A DNA stretch of 64,000 nt from Lepiota brunneoincarnata. Lineage: Eukaryota; Basidiomycota; Agaricomycetes; Agaricales; Agaricaceae. The DNA lies in contig JAEBUN010000006.1 of assembly GCA_023014365.1 (NCBI GenBank), positions 868,001 to 932,000 of the forward strand, read 5' to 3'. The translations under genes were made by a program, and so were the position numbers. Position 1 is the stretch's first letter. Each line of letters starts with the position of its first letter. Below are positions 35,093 through 48,600 of this stretch, in pieces. The notes under the pieces are model-generated. The model was not told the DNA's origin. It worked only from the letters and a program-made list of their open reading frames with translations, and made no database searches.

Positions 35093-36597
35093 TTAGAGAT
35101 ATAGTCCAACCCATCCACGGGAACTAACACTAATTTTGTCTCGACCACCCTTATTACCCGCATAATGTGTCCACTGCGCCTCCCCCTCTGAAGACTCAAG
35201 ACGCTCCACCCCTGTCGCATCGAACCTCCTCGCTTGCAACTTCACCAGTCCGTTGAACTTGGCATCCCTATACGTCAACGCGACATCCCCGTTCTTCGCC
35301 GAAATATGCGTGGCCTCAATTGGCCTCTTTACCCCTTTATTGACATGATAGAAAACATCCGTCCTTCCCGCACCAGTCGCCGTCTCCAACAACGCAACTT
35401 GGGGATTACCCCCGTCCTTGGGTGGTTCAGGGTACACATCAACATGCATAACACCATCCCCCCGCTGTGTCACGATGTTGGTTTCATCCACAATCGACAC
35501 ATCGCCCACGATCCACCCCCGATACACCTCGAGCGCCATACGGTCAGCCTTGACGGAGGTGGAAGTCTGAAGGATATTATTCGGGCTGCTGGCATACAGC
35601 GTCACGAACAAATCTTCCAACCTGATCCGCGCATGGGGATCATATTGTACATGTGTAAGTGTGTGCGAAGCAACATGGAGTTTCTTCAGAGAGCGCGGTA
35701 TAAACATCTTGATATCATACCGGATGCACAAATCCGGGCGTGCTTCGGGGATATAAGGCGTAGAAATAGTGACAATGCTGTCGAGCACGCCCTGAGAAGC
35801 ATCTATTTTCGGGAGAGATATGATAGAGCGCTCGAGAAAGCCACGGTCGTTGGAGCGGAGGGTGACTTCGTAGTGGACTGTGTTCCGACCTTGAGTTTCC
35901 TCGGCGAGTGTGATGATGCCGACTGCGCCTCCTTGGATGTCAATTCCGTGGTCATATCGCTCTGCATTCATGGGCACACTGAGGATCTGCTTGGTATTGT
36001 TGAAGAGATATGGAGTAGAGAGACAGCCGAGGGATGTGCCGAATTCCGGGAGGCGTTCGAGCCCTGCTGGGGGTTCCTGTCCAGTATATTCTCCGTCAAT
36101 TGCTTTGCATTCGTCCACCATTAAAACATACGCACATAGAATGCCCACTTGAGTAGCATGTACGATCCAACGAGGAACGCAATCGACAACACAACGCCAA
36201 AGATCTTGAGAGGGAGAGTAAAGCTTTCCAAGGACTTAACAAGGCACCATGTACATGAGAGGACCTCTACTCACTTAACACCGCAGCATACACACAATCT
36301 GCTCTTTTCCGTCTCCCAAGTCGGCTTAGGACTGGCAAAATGGGGAGCAGAACCCGACTCATCGCTAAGCAAGCCTACAGCAGCCTCGGGATCCGGACTG
36401 TCTGTATATCGCTCTCGTGCAGTTGGGGCGTGTCTTTCGTCCACCTCGTCCGTCTGTACCGGTTTGTCTACGCCACGTCAGCTATTTCTTTAACGATTTT
36501 CGCACAGCCCCAGTGCGAGAGGAAAGGACACCCACTCACATCTACTCCCCCCTTTCCCCAACAACATATCTCCAAGTTTGCCAACGAGCGAAGCCAT
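35093..36597 (-). CDS. Single-pass membrane protein of unknown function
   Basis: The exons chain cleanly. ATG at 36595-36597 opens a short exon. Intron acceptors lead to a hydrophilic segment (DEVDERHAPTARERYTDSPD), then one transmembrane helix (FGVVLSIAFLVGSYMLLKW, about 36150-36210). A 59 bp intron follows, then a roughly 330-residue beta-rich domain ending at TAG 35093-35095. A cytosolic N-terminus and an outside C-terminal domain fit a type II protein. The C-domain has alternating hydrophobic residues and repeated ISAKNGDVAL-like strands, as in adhesin-like beta-helical (DUF4097-type) folds; that fold is inferred. I know no function. The long opposite-strand frame (35234-36124) is a shadow. 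Confidence 0.75.
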
Positions 36598-37534
36598 ATT
36601 CAACGGGTACCAAGAGGGTATCACAGAAGGGAGGAATGGAGGAAAGGAGGATGGAGAGGTAAGAGGGTGGGAGCTTAAACCCCCTAGGCAACCTCGTACG
36701 AAACGGCGTAAAGCACAGGAAATGGGGATAACGGACGCCGTTTCAGAGGTGATAGCGAGATGAGTATCAAACCTGAGGGTCTCAAGTCAGCTTAATCAGA
36801 CAGGTGCAATTGAATTGCTCTAGCGCTCGCACGTTGCGGACGAAGCCAGCAAGATTCCAAAACACATCTCCCCTGGAGACTTTGGCATGTGCCAGCATGT
36901 GCCCAACTTCAGCTGGAATGCCCGTGCACATAGTAGGTTCGTATTGTCCGGCGACGCGCCATGCCTGAGTGTCGGAATGAGTATATATGGGCAGGTTAGG
37001 ATATTGAAGATTCAGGAACGAGAACTTGAGAGAGGAATGGGTCGAGATCGGCCGCTGCGCCGAAGGACAGGGAGAGTTCTTTCACACGCTCTTACTACTT
37101 TACTAAATCCTCATGAATTTCTTGATGTTAACGCCATCTCCGCACTTTGCCTGGACAAGTCCCCTTGGTGATATCACACCCTAGGGCAGCTCATTCCCTC
37201 AGAGCCCCAAGACAAGCACTCGGACGGGTACAAACAGCCCGGCATCATTTTCATGAGTTGGTATCGGCGGTCATCCAATAGGTCAGATCCTCTCACAGGA
37301 TAGATGGTCCATTCACAAAACAAAATACATAGGGCGATGTCAACGTTGTGAACACCAATGCAGGACCTGGTAGAAAGTGAAGAGCCATGCAAGAGTTTGA
37401 CCCGGAGCGTACGCAGCCAAAATCCAACAAAAATAAGGGACCAAAGAATACAAGCAATCCGAGAAATCAGTCGCTCAACCCAATTGAAATCAGACAAAGT
37501 GCGCTCCGTTTACTTAGGGTGATAAGTTACAACA
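36598..37534. other. Intergenic region, no gene recognised
   Basis: This holds the promoter side of the membrane protein gene (-) and the 3' flank of bleomycin hydrolase (-). A minus-strand frame at 37174-37497 has a hydrophobic stretch but no supporting family or start context. Confidence 0.4.
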
Positions 37535-39563
37535 TCATGCCAACGTACCCTGAAAAAGTGGCCATCAGCACAAGATCGGGAGTTATCACTCGGGTTTCAA
37601 CCGAGCATCGAAAGCAAGACAAACGGACTCACCATTGGGTCCCAAGGAGGCAGCACAGTCTTCTCCCCTGACTCAAACACAGCAACGAGGTCCTTGGGCG
37701 CCAGGGGCTTCGGAATGACAACCTGGTAGACGAACCTGACATATTTTTAATTAGTTCCACCGCTCTTAGCGAGAGAGGTTAGGGCACCCACTCTTCGAAC
37801 CACTTGTCCGTCATGACATAGTAACCTTCATGTCCCGAGGTTGGACCCCAGGAATTTTCCACCTTGTAGCGAACGGGCTTTCCAGAGGCGTCAAGGTGCA
37901 CACCAGATATGACCATAGCATGTGTCATAGAAGACTCTCCAATCTGCAGCCGCTGTGCCTTGGTGAGTCCCAACTTGATATCGAACGCATTCTGTGTATG
38001 ATAATAGATGTCAGCATAAGAGCTTGTGGTTTGCGGGGACCATGATACATGGCCACGACAAAGTTTCGCCAGCAAAGTCAGGCAATTAGTCGTTGTACCA
38101 GAATCATTATTTTCATATACCCTCTGAGAGGTTATCAAGGCTCCAAGCCACTCACCTCGTATTCAAATAATGCAGTATCCATGATACCAGTCGTCTGGTC
38201 GGAGAACTTGCCAACGTCACACCCAAAGAATACGGGTTGGCCGGCTTTGATCATCTGTCGGGTTTTGATAAGAATGCGGACAAGAGATGGTCGGAAGACG
38301 CAAAGTGTCCCACATTAACGACTGCATCCTTCATTCTCTCAATCTCGGTGTTAACATCTACATACAGTCTGAGCATAAAGGGAATAGGGAAAACTGACGC
38401 AGGCTTACAGAGGATGGGACGGCCACCCCAAACATTGCCAAGTTTGTCAACAGTGTATAGCTTGGAGTACGCATTGCGAGGGTCATTGATGAGAGAGAAA
38501 CACTCCGAAGGCTGTGAGATGTGATTAATATGCCACTCTCAGCTGAAGGGAGACAACTGTACCGAGTAGGGCTTCGCACCAAACGCTTTATAATATTCCA
38601 GCGGTGAACCCTCCCAGCGCCCGGTCTTGTCATCAGCGTCAATGTATTCCCACACGAATTTCTCTGTCGGCTGGGGGGGAACACCAAGAGTTGCAGTCAT
38701 GATGGTATACACTTCCTTGATCAACTCCTCTTTCTTGGCTCTGAGGGTAGCGATCATAACATCTTCCTTGACGTGAGCGTTGCGCAACGAGGCAGCGAGG
38801 TCACGGAGGATCAATGCGTGTTCACGAAGCTTGGTCTTGAGGATCCCGTTGAGGGGACTAGAGAGCGAAGAGTGCGTGGATTCGGGGTATAGTGTCTGTG
38901 GGACAACACCGTAGGTCTCCAAGATGTTGACAACCATGTCCCATTGGCCACCATCGGAGATGAGGTCACTGGAGAGATGGTTAATGAGCCGATCATCGAC
39001 CGGAAGGTCGGAGTGCTCAATCATCAATTCAAGGTAATAATTGGCCTTGTTCAGTTTGTCCCAGAAGAACAAATACGACTATACTCGTTGTTAGCGGGGC
39101 AGTGAGCGGAGCAGAATAGAGTACTGACCTGGGACAGTTGGAAGTCCTTGAGCTTGAACTTTTTCATGATGTTGTAGCGAACCACGTTCGTAGTGGCAAA
39201 AAGCCAGCACCGACCGCTGCTTTTCTGATTTGTAACAGGTCCAGTCTTGAAGTTAAGGGTGTTGTTGAAAATGTGTTGATCCACAACCTTGGCTGAACGC
39301 GAAATGAGTGCGGAACGGATATCAGAATGTTCGAGGATAGTGCGAGCTAGTCTGATTTTGGAATCACTAGCGGCAGCAGCCTCCCAGGATGCTACATGGT
39401 CGAGTGTGAGCTGGCCACTGCTCGAGATGGGCGATGTGACACGAAGGTTCGAGAGAGAGGCGTCAAGCTGGTGCAGGTCTTGGCGCAGCCTGGCTTTCTC
39501 GTCAGTACTGTCGAGGGTGCGGCTGGTGGGAGTAACGGATATCCTCGAAGTTGTGTTGCCCAT
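37535..39563 (-). CDS. Bleomycin hydrolase / aminopeptidase C (C1B cysteine protease)
   Basis: C1B papain-like proteases form cytosolic hexamers that trim peptides, hydrolyse homocysteine thiolactone and inactivate bleomycin. The N-terminus (MGNTTSRIS) has a possible N-myristoylation glycine. Catalytic residues are visible: Gln/Cys in NQKSSGRCWLF (about 39200), His in MTHAMVISGVH (about 37920) and Asn in VENSWGP (about 37850). Other family landmarks are SQ-YLFFWDKLNKANYYLE, GGQWDMVVN, and the C-terminal LPPWDPM. A last intron joins that motif to a four-codon exon (GTLA) ending in TGA at 37535-37537, matching the autoprocessed C-terminal tail of the family. At least seven exons; no break seen. 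Confidence 0.93.
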
Positions 39564-40065
39564 TGCTAAAGAGGTTGTTCTGACGAGGGGAGGGGGCGGG
39601 CAGAGGTTGTACGGTTGTTGAAATGTCGGGCTAGCGCTTGAAGCCTGACGGCCAGCAAGGTGTGCTGTTCGGCTAGATAAGGGCCTGACGTGATCTTGTT
39701 CCGATATCGTTACGCACGAGCGCCCACATGCTACCAGACGTCGAAGTTGTTACTTAAGGAAATCGGCAAAGATAGTAGCCGTGACCCTAACCACAGAGTG
39801 AGCTTGTAGAGACGACGTACTAGCCGCAATCAGCATAGGCTCTGTTATGGCGAACTATGCGGAAGAAGACGTTTTACCAGCGCGTCCAGTGCCACATGTA
39901 CCGAAAACAAAGCGCCTACGCCCCATTTATTCAGACCACATCCTTCCAGGGTCAAAACTCCACTGATTCGCTCCCAGGACCATCCACACTAGCCTGTCTC
40001 CCGAATAAATACAAACATTCCCTTCTTCCTTCTTTTCCTCCCCCCCTCAAATACGTCTGAACATC
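39564..40065. promoter_or_regulatory. Divergent promoter region
   Basis: This 502 bp spacer lies between the starts of bleomycin hydrolase (-) and the paraoxonase-like gene (+). A pyrimidine-rich tract (40020-40050) precedes the + start, as is common before fungal start sites. Confidence 0.35.
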
Positions 40066-41558
40066 ATGTCACGGACAACGCTCAACGTCCTCGTCCTCTT
40101 GGCTGCGATAGCAGGAGGCCTTTACCAATTTTATCTCAAGGAGATGCTTCTCATCCTAGGCTTCAACCGTGTGGTCGAGTCTATTGGTAATAAGAACTGT
40201 CAACAAGTGCCCGGCGCCAGTGCCTGTGAGAGTGAGTCCCCCACTATACCCCGCCCACTCACGTGGCAGCCAATCCTGAATACACCCAGAGATCGTCCTC
40301 CACCAGCCAAGCGGCCTCCTCTATCTCGCTTGCTCAGAACCCAAACACCGTATGCAATGGCTCCCCGCCGGACTGTATCTGAATCCCTCAGGCGCCTCGC
40401 AAGACTACGTCGCTGTGTACAATCCCGAAACATCCAAATATACGAAGCTACAATTGTTCGGGTTCAAGGATCCCCGCGGTCTGTCTGTACATGGAATGGA
40501 CGTTGTTCCATCGGCAGCAAATCCCTCTGAACTCTTCGTGTATCTTGTCAACCATAGGCCACAGATAGACCAAGACGCCGCCATCGTTGGCGCCGACTCT
40601 GTCTTGGAAATCTTCAAGACCACAGTGGGAAGCGACAAATTGACGCACGTCAAGACCTTTGAGAGTCCCCTCATCATCGCTCCGAATGACGTCGTTGGCT
40701 CGGATGATGGCCAGAGCCTCTTCTTCACCAACGACCATGGCGAAAAGATCGGCTGGGTACGTACCGCCTACTGACATGAGATATGAAGCACCAGTTCTCA
40801 TCCCTCTAACAGAAGAGAGAACTCGACCTCGTCCTTAAACGCAAGAGCACCTCTGTCGTCTACTGCCACATCAAGGACGGTTGCAAATACGCTATCCAAA
40901 ATATGCATGCAAACAATGGAATAGCTAGGGCATCCAATGGCACATTTTACATCGCAAACTGTTTGGCCGGCGGCCTGAGCTTCCTCGAATTACAATCGGA
41001 CAATACCCTCGTTATTACCGACCATGTCAAGACTGGTCAGTCCAGCCAGTTGAATGTCTTATCTCTCGGGAATCTTTCTGACATTCCTGTAGATCGTGGA
41101 ATGGATAATTTGTCAATCGACGCGGAAGGCCATGTCTGGGCCGCAGGTAACATCGTCGGTCATTTCTCCTCTAGAGGAAAGGCCACTCAAAAAAAAATCT
41201 ACAGCATTCCCAAAGATCCTAGTCACTACTTTAACACACTTTAAGGACCCTCGCATCCCAGCCCCTTCGTCTGCCCTCCGCTTCTCAATAAACACCGGTC
41301 CTAATGCGTTCTACGGCGAAAAATACAAAGTTGAAAAGGTATGTGTGATGTAGATTGATTGTGTGCATCTTGGGACCCACCATCGGCTTTCAGGTGTTCG
41401 AGGATGATGGGAGCGTTGCATCCGGTACTACCTCCGTAGCTCACGACAGCCAACGCAAGAGGTTATTCCTCCACGGTAGGTATGCATTAATGTGGAGAAA
41501 CCATTCTGACTTTCTACCAGGCATTTGCGCGCCTCATCTCACCGTCTGCACACTCTGA
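40066..41558 (+). CDS. Paraoxonase/arylesterase-like beta-propeller enzyme
   Basis: Calcium-dependent lactonase/arylesterases of this family are six-bladed propellers, often membrane-anchored by an uncleaved N-terminal helix. Here ATG 40066 is followed by such a helix (LNVLVLLAAIAGGLYQFYL) and a CEDI-like entry (EIVLHQPSGLLYLACSE after the first intron). Calcium and active-site landmarks follow: NHRPQ, APNDVV, FFTNDH, MHANNGIA and VDRGMDNLSID. Exons are split by 45-60 bp introns. The last intron (donor at about 41476) joins HG to the final exon, which ends in TGA at 41556-41558. The family is confident; substrate unknown. Confidence 0.88.
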
Positions 41559-41806
41559 AAACCGACTTGGGAAGTCAGGCATATGGAGCAAAAGTTCGTC
41601 CATGTACATTCACCGGTCTATAACCTCATTGACTCTTCAGTTCCAGCCTGCGTAGTCATTTTATATCACACAGAAGAAATGATTTACTATAGGTAGATAA
41701 ATGGAGGGAAGGGTCATGTATCATATTTGGCATGATAAAGCACAGCGCATACAAAACGAGCAATAAGCTACTGTGCACCAGGAAAAGAGACAGTGAAATG
41801 CCCATC

Positions 41807-42813
41807 TTAGTCCCAGCCGCTTGTGGTAGCCGGAGCGTCTGCACCCCAGCCGGACCCACCAGTCGGCTCTGCTGACCAGTCGGCTGGTCCAGGAGCGGGT
41901 TCCGCAGACCAATCGAGAGCACCTGGATAGAGGGTAGTCATCAGTCAAGGGGAACTCGGATGTCTAACAAACATCACTTGCCTCCGTCGACAGCCAAAGC
42001 AGGATTGATTGCCCCAGCTTGGTGTCCACCACCGACATCCCACTCGGATTTCTCCTGAGGAGCCTCCTCGCCGGCAGTGACGGCCGCCTTGGCCGCAGCC
42101 TCCTCTTGTTGCTGCTTCTCAACCTCCTCTGGATCTCTGTAGAAGAACATGTCAACCATGACATTCCAGCCATCACTTGTCCTGGGGATTGTGCCCCTGA
42201 GCCGTAAAACTTCACGGGCAAGCAGCCACCAGATGAGACCGATCGAGTGCTTCGACTTATTGTTTGTGGGGATAGCAACGTCGACGAACTTGAGGGGGGC
42301 ATCGGTGTCGCAGAGGGCAATGACGGGGATGTTGACATAGGACGCTTCGCGGATGGCTTGGTGATCCAGGCGAGGATCGGTGACGATAATAAGACGTGGC
42401 TCCTTGAATGAGCGGGTGATGTAGTTGGTGAAGGAACCAGGAGTAAAGCGACCAGCAATGGCCTGGGCACCAGTGTTGGCAGCAAATTTCAGGACAGCGC
42501 GGTGACCGTAGGGACGGGCAGAGATAACGCAAATATCGTTGGGGTTCTCAATTGCAGCGATGATACGAGCAGCGAAAACGAGTTTTTCCCAGGTCTTTCC
42601 AATGTTAAGGATGTGAATACCTGTTGGAGGAGATGGTTTCGCAAGGTTTTCCCGACGGGAGCGAAGATGGGACGTACCATCGGCCCTCCTCTTCCAAACG
42701 TAGGGTTCCATTTGCTTATCGCAATTTTTTGTGCCGATGTGACATTGCGCAGCCAACAGGAGCTGAATTTCCTCTTCTGTTGCACTTAGAACGGACGGTA
42801 GTTTCGAGGCCAT
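41807..42813 (-). CDS. rps0: 40S ribosomal protein uS2 (RPS0/SA)
   Basis: uS2 sits on the head-body junction of the 40S subunit. From ATG 42811-42813 the sequence shows [12 protein letters not shown], an intron after the first exon (about 42620-42680), then [36 protein letters not shown] and [11 protein letters not shown]. These are the universal uS2 motifs. The Gln/Glu/Ala-rich C-terminus is extended by a last exon with repeated DWSAEP and a final GWD, typical of eukaryotic SA proteins. Stop is TAA at 41807-41809. An AG just upstream of the ATG (CATCTAG) suggests a 5' UTR intron, common in fungal ribosomal protein genes. Confidence 0.96.
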
Positions 42814-43235
42814 GTTGTGTGAAACCTAGATGAGGGACGAATGGATCCAAGTCAACATCCGAAATGAGTCCAATGCATCCACCCGATAATGTGCGTGATC
42901 CCGCTGTTTTATACCCCTATTGCATTGCATATGATGAAGGTAACGTACCGTGAGGCTCTTACTGGCTTGAGGTCGACGTCGGCGACGTTCACGGTCGGAT
43001 TTTTTGATGATTCGACTGTTGCGATTGTCGCCCAGAGAGGCTTGCCAAGTTAGGTTAACTTAAATTCCCACGCTGCATTCTACAGTGATCTTTCCGAGCC
43101 CAGTGAGAGACGTGCAGAATATTTTGTATTGTGCGCTATTGATATAATGCGATGCCGACTATGCTACATGGTTGTTGAGGTACGAGAAACATATAACAGT
43201 ACACTACATGGAAGATATGGTATCAATGTCCGGTC

Positions 43236-44523
43236 TTAATACAAATCCAACTCTAAGGACAGGCTGCCACTGTCAGATTCCAAGCATGTCGTGAGCACCT
43301 GTGACTCTGAGTCCCGCCGCGGGAACTGGTAGATGTTAATGACCAGCCGGCACCCCTGCAGTGATTTGAGACTTCCGGAGGTTGTGTGACGACAAAGGAG
43401 GTACTCACTGCACAAGACACGACAGACAAGAACCACCTACAGAACTGAATGAAAACTCATGCCGCAATATCTTGGTAGTCGACTTACGAATCGACTATTG
43501 ACGCATATCTATCGCTCATCGCGGACAGAAGGGTCCAGGTTATTACAACTAAGCGTAAGTCCTTCAACGACAGCAGGGAGCGAAAGGACACTAAACACAC
43601 ACATAAAATGATTGCAGAGGCGATGACTCCGTCTTTGAACACGCGTGTGACGATGGTGATGTTGCCGCAGCAGGCTTTTACAACGAAATTGTACTTGAGC
43701 AATGTTAAGACGAGCATAACGATCTGCGAAACAATAACGGTGATGCTATTTAGGTCATTATGGCTGATCATGGTAATGGGAGAAAGAACGATCCCACCCA
43801 AAATATACAAAGGAATCGGGGCTTGAAACCATGGCATTATCGGCACCGAAGCCAGTCCTCAGCATGTTGAGGACAACCCCTGCGATGATAGAGATAACCT
43901 CGCAGGTGAGCAAGGCTCCAAGTGTGCAAGCCACATATAATGAGTGGCTATAAAGAGCATAAACTAGACCCGACTGTCAGCCAATAATGAAAATATTGTG
44001 GTTAGATCACATACCACGGGCCATCAATACAAGTTCTACTGAGATCATGAGCGCACTTCCGACGATGACCTGACAAGCAAACCATTTGCGGAGCGAGGGG
44101 GGTAACAGTTCCCTGTGTATTGGGGCGGAAATCTCAATGGAGCGATTCGCCCTGATGTGTAGGGTTGTCAGGGGATTCTTCGGAACAAGAGAGGTCTCAC
44201 CTACAGTAGAGCCGCAAGTGCAAAGTATCGGGCAAAGAGATACTGCCACTTAAGCCAGTGTTTATTGGGTTTCCTGAAATTACTGTTGGTTTACAAAAAA
44301 ATCGGAAGAGGAGGTGAGCACTTACGTCCAAATAAGTCCGATTTCTTGGTCGAGGGTGATGCAGATCTCGTAGATGAGAAATGCCAAGGATGCGACTGTA
44401 CTCAATAATCGTGATTTGACTTCCTATAATGCGAAACCCTACGAACCTCGAGTACTCTCGACAATCTGCATCGAGCGAGCGGAGCGCGAGGGTATGATCG
44501 CTGATTTCAAATCGCCCTTGCAT
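43236..44523 (-). CDS. DUF6533-domain multi-pass membrane protein
   Basis: This is a member of a large basidiomycete family of about seven-helix proteins of unknown function. The exons join in phase from ATG 44521-44523. The DUF6533 core is STVASLAFLIYEICITLDQE then IGLIW, with the family D-E and IW residues. WQYLFARY, WFACQVIVGSALMISVELVLM and VYALYSHS follow. Later helices include SQIVMLVLTLLKY and the RVFKDGVIA segment in place of the usual YRDG. The tail SCAGCRLVINI ends at TAA 43236-43238. Unlike the copy at 11.6-12.8 kb I see no broken junction. Local neighbours give no clue to function. Confidence 0.8.
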
Positions 44524-45634
44524 CCAGTTCCTCGCCGAATGAGAGCAGGAGGGAAAAGCGGACTAGATAGTGACGTGCACACAGGAAAGTGGGGCGTTGA
44601 CAGAAGCTGTTGACGTTCTATATGTAACGGGTCATGCTTGGGTGCTCAGGGGACGCCTCGTTTCCGATACCAGAAGCACGTTGTGGATGTTGTGGCACAT
44701 AAAAGAACCGATGCTCCCATGGGTGATAATTTGGTATTCTTGGACGTAATCTTTTCGGGTTGATAGTCTATGATTGGAAGAACACCCAGTGTCAGCGATA
44801 AAACAACAAGCATGCTCCTTGGGGAAGGCCGCTGCTGTTCGGAATGCCGTGGTATTACGGTGGATTTGCGATATCGGCGAGGTTAGCAGCGACGGGGATA
44901 GGATTAGGCAGCTTAAGGGTGGAAAATGGATGAGCGCTCGCCGCTACAACAGCTTCGTCTGGGCCTTTGTGTAATTAGCTGTTATAATAACATTGCTGGG
45001 ATTTTCGCACCAACAGCGCTGTATGAGCAATGCGGGGCGCGTTTCCCCAGGTCCCTTCATGGTATGGAAGTCTTATAACAGCCTCATAAACTAGTCAAGG
45101 TGTGATATTTTGGAGCAACCCGGTAGAAATCCCCTGAGATTGTGACTATGGAGAGCCCTCCCAGTAGGACTCGGTACATGGAGAGGATCTAGGCTTTACA
45201 GCAGGGCCGGTCCTTTCCGATGCTGTCAGCTTCATGGTGCATGAAAGATATTGTGATTACCGGGTGCTTCGTTCAGGGACTACCTACGGGGTGCCATAAC
45301 TTTTATTGTGTCATGGACCGACGTGTTTGGTATTACATCTGGTGAATGAGTAATTCTTGGGGGCACAAATACGGGGAGTGGGGGACCATACTAGTCAACA
45401 TCCACCAATGGGATACACTTCAAAATAACAAGGACAACGCGTGATGGTGGGTGACCACGTGCCCCAAATATCCGAAGCGTCGACCGCGACAATTCACCGA
45501 GTCCCCCTCCAGCTCGCCTAACGCACAGCCCAGCATTCAAACTCTCCCGGGCACTTGAGGTAATTGTACTGTCTGCACCTACCCTGTTGTAGCAGGGCTC
45601 AGCAAGATCTCGAGGACCCAGCAGCCGAACCCCG
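44524..45634. other. Divergent intergenic region
   Basis: This 1.1 kb lies between the DUF6533 gene (-) and ctr9 (+) and must hold both promoters. Only short uninformative frames are present. Confidence 0.4.
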
Positions 45635-48600
45635 ATGGATGATGTCGACACTTTTCCGCCAGGTCGCTCTGTGGATATTGATCTTGGGACTGCAGAAGTC
45701 ATAACCATTGACCTTGACAATCTTGATCCTAATCCGGATGATGTGCTGGACTTGTTGAAGGATGGCCAATGCAAAGACTGGGTCTGGACGAAACTCGCGG
45801 GGGAATATTGGAGGAAGGGATATCTGGATGGTGCAGAGACAATAGCTCTGGCTGCTGTCGAATGTAGGTATACGCGTGTTACTCTCTACGACCACTCAAA
45901 GTATTGTATAGCTTTTCAGACCAATGGCTCCACCGCATCCCTTCCACCAATATATTGTCTGTTGGCAAACATTCAGATTGCACGCTCGAGGACCGCACCG
46001 AAACTGGTTTTAGCTGATGCACGTATGTGGAGGCAGGCGTCGTTTGATCTGGAAGTTGATTTCATGTTATATAGGACAGGATATCATGAGCAAGGAACGT
46101 CCGAAGGAGGATTACTATCGCGAAGCCGCTCAGTTGCTCAATGCTGGCGAGCGGGTGGGAGTAGAATCTGGAGAGGGTGTCGGCGGGCCGCTGGCTTTTC
46201 TTACGCGAGGTCAGTTTTTCTCGTTCGTATGCTGTCTCTTTACCCTAAATGGTTGCAGGCATTCAACAATTAGCTACACGCTCGATGGACGATGCATTGC
46301 GATCCTTCGACGGTGTACTCGCTGTGAAGCCAACCAATTTGATTGCGTTGCTTGGAAAGGTAGTGCGAGAAATAAGACTTGTTGTTGTGCTGACGATGTT
46401 TGGTTAGGCCAGGATTCTGTACGCTCGACGTAACTTCAAGGAGGCCTTACGACTGTTCCAAGACGTCCTTCGGTATAATCCCGATTGCCAACCAGATCCT
46501 CGGATAGGAATTGGCCTTTGTTTTTGGGCGATGGATAACAAGGCAAAGGCCAGAGCTGCCTGGCAAAGGAGCCTTGAGGTTGTGAGTCTGCTTCGCGTCC
46601 TGCCTCCTGTTGCACTGCCACTGACCAAGTCAACAGAATCCCTCAGAATCGGCGGCTCAGCTACTCCTCGGCCTGGACGCGATTAACGCCAGCAAAAACA
46701 CGCAATTGATAGAGACTGAACGGACCCAGGCCTTCGTATCTGGCACGAAACTGGTAGAAACGGCATTCAAAGCTAACCAAAAAAGCGCCGCTGCGGCTAA
46801 CGCACTTTGTGAGATCTTCCTGCGCAAGGGAAATTTCAGACCGGTGGGTCGATCCCAAGGACTGTGGATGTCATCAAATCGCTCATGTCCTTCAGGCGCT
46901 GAAGTTAGCCGAGCGCACAATTCAGTTTGCCGATACGCTGACTATCCTCACGGAAGGTTATTTAAGGGCTGGTCGGGTTTGCCATGCGGAAGGTTCCTAC
47001 GTACAAGCAACAAGATTCTACTCCGCAGCGATCGACGGACAGCCCAAACACATTCTTGGTGCCATTGGGCTTGCTCAGATGCAACTTCAACATGGTACGC
47101 CCCGCCCAATCGTAGAGCTGCCCTGGTCTTATTATTACAGACGAGATTCCTGCTGCGATCCATACCCTAGATACTCTGCTACAGCCTCCGAACCCACAAA
47201 AATCGCTTGAGGCAACTGTCATGCTTGCCTCGCTCCGTGCTCACCCGCGACCAGGAGTCTCGAGTACAGACATGGCACAAGAGAAATCACGAGCGCGGGA
47301 TCTTTTCGATCGTGTCAGCAAGAGTATTGAGCTCGAGGATGCGCGCACCAATGGTCATGGCCCGAGCCGTGCATCCCGTGTCATTATAGATGATATGGAC
47401 ATGCATGCCGAGATCGCTCGCTTATGGCAAGGCGAAAACCTTGAACGAATGCGAAAGGCGTTAAAGGAAGCGCTACGCATCAGTGAATCGACCGGAAAGG
47501 TCGATCCACGGCTGTTGAACAACTTGGGTGCCCTACAGCACTTAGAAGGCAACCACACAGCTGCGAGAGCGATGTATGAGACTGCTCTGACAAAGGCAGC
47601 TGCTCTCAGTTCTGACATATCCGAAGCGATGTCTACCTCTATCCTCTACAACCTTGCTCGAGTTTACGAGGACCAAAGCGAGGAGAGTCTCGCCAGAGAA
47701 GCGTACGAGAAGTTACTTTCAAGACATCCCGAGTACGTTGATGGTAAGCACGGATCAGTAATGCCATGGAGCCTTGCTAAGGTCACTCCTAGCGAAAATT
47801 CGGCAGGCCCAGATGCTTTCCGACATGAATCGCCACAACGAAGCCCACGAGCTTATCAAACAATGTCTAACGTCGCAGAATGGCAATCTCAACCTTCGCG
47901 CATTCTATACCTACTTCCTCATCCAGACAAACTCCATAAAAATAGCCAAAGACTTCGTGTTCAGCACCTTGAAGGATTTTGATAAGTATGACGTATACTC
48001 GTTGTGTGCTGCCGGCTGGATCCAATACCACCAATCTCGCGAGAGTCGGGACAACTCCCCCGATGGCATTAAAGAGCGCAAGCGAGGCTTCCAACGATCT
48101 GCAGAATTTTACGAGAAGGCGCTACAGCTAGACCCACAGTGTGCTTTTGCAGCTCAGGGTTTGGCAATCGTGACGGCCGAAGATGCGCTGGGTACACTAG
48201 GCGGCGCCTTACCCTCGACTACGCCGGCTGATGAGGGGCTCAAGCGGACCAAGAATGCGCGTGAGGCGCTCGATATCTTTGCCAAGGTCCGAGAGTCGAA
48301 GGATGATGGTAGCGTATACTTCAATATGGGTCACTGTCACTATGCATGCGACGAGTTTGACCGGGCAATTGAGAGTGTGAGTTCTCTGGACTTGGTTTTC
48401 TGTCCTAATTGGCTTGCTGAGTGCCTTCCAGTATGAGACAGCTTCCAGGTTTTATGATAACCACAACGTCCCTGTACTTCTATGCCTCTGTAGGTCGTGG
48501 TACTCGAAAGCCGCAAAAGACCAGTCACATTCCGCGATGAACACTGCACTGAAATACGCCCAAAAGGTGCTTGTTTAATGTTCCACCACTGCCGCAGCTA

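Noticed and set aside
35234..36124. Plus-strand open frame of 296 codons
   Set aside because: It lies opposite the membrane protein gene at 35093-36597, whose exons, transmembrane helix and splice sites all fit. The plus frame has no domain and no sensible start context.
37174..37497. Minus-strand 107-codon frame with a hydrophobic stretch
   Set aside because: It lies just past the bleomycin hydrolase stop, with no family match and no flanking exons.
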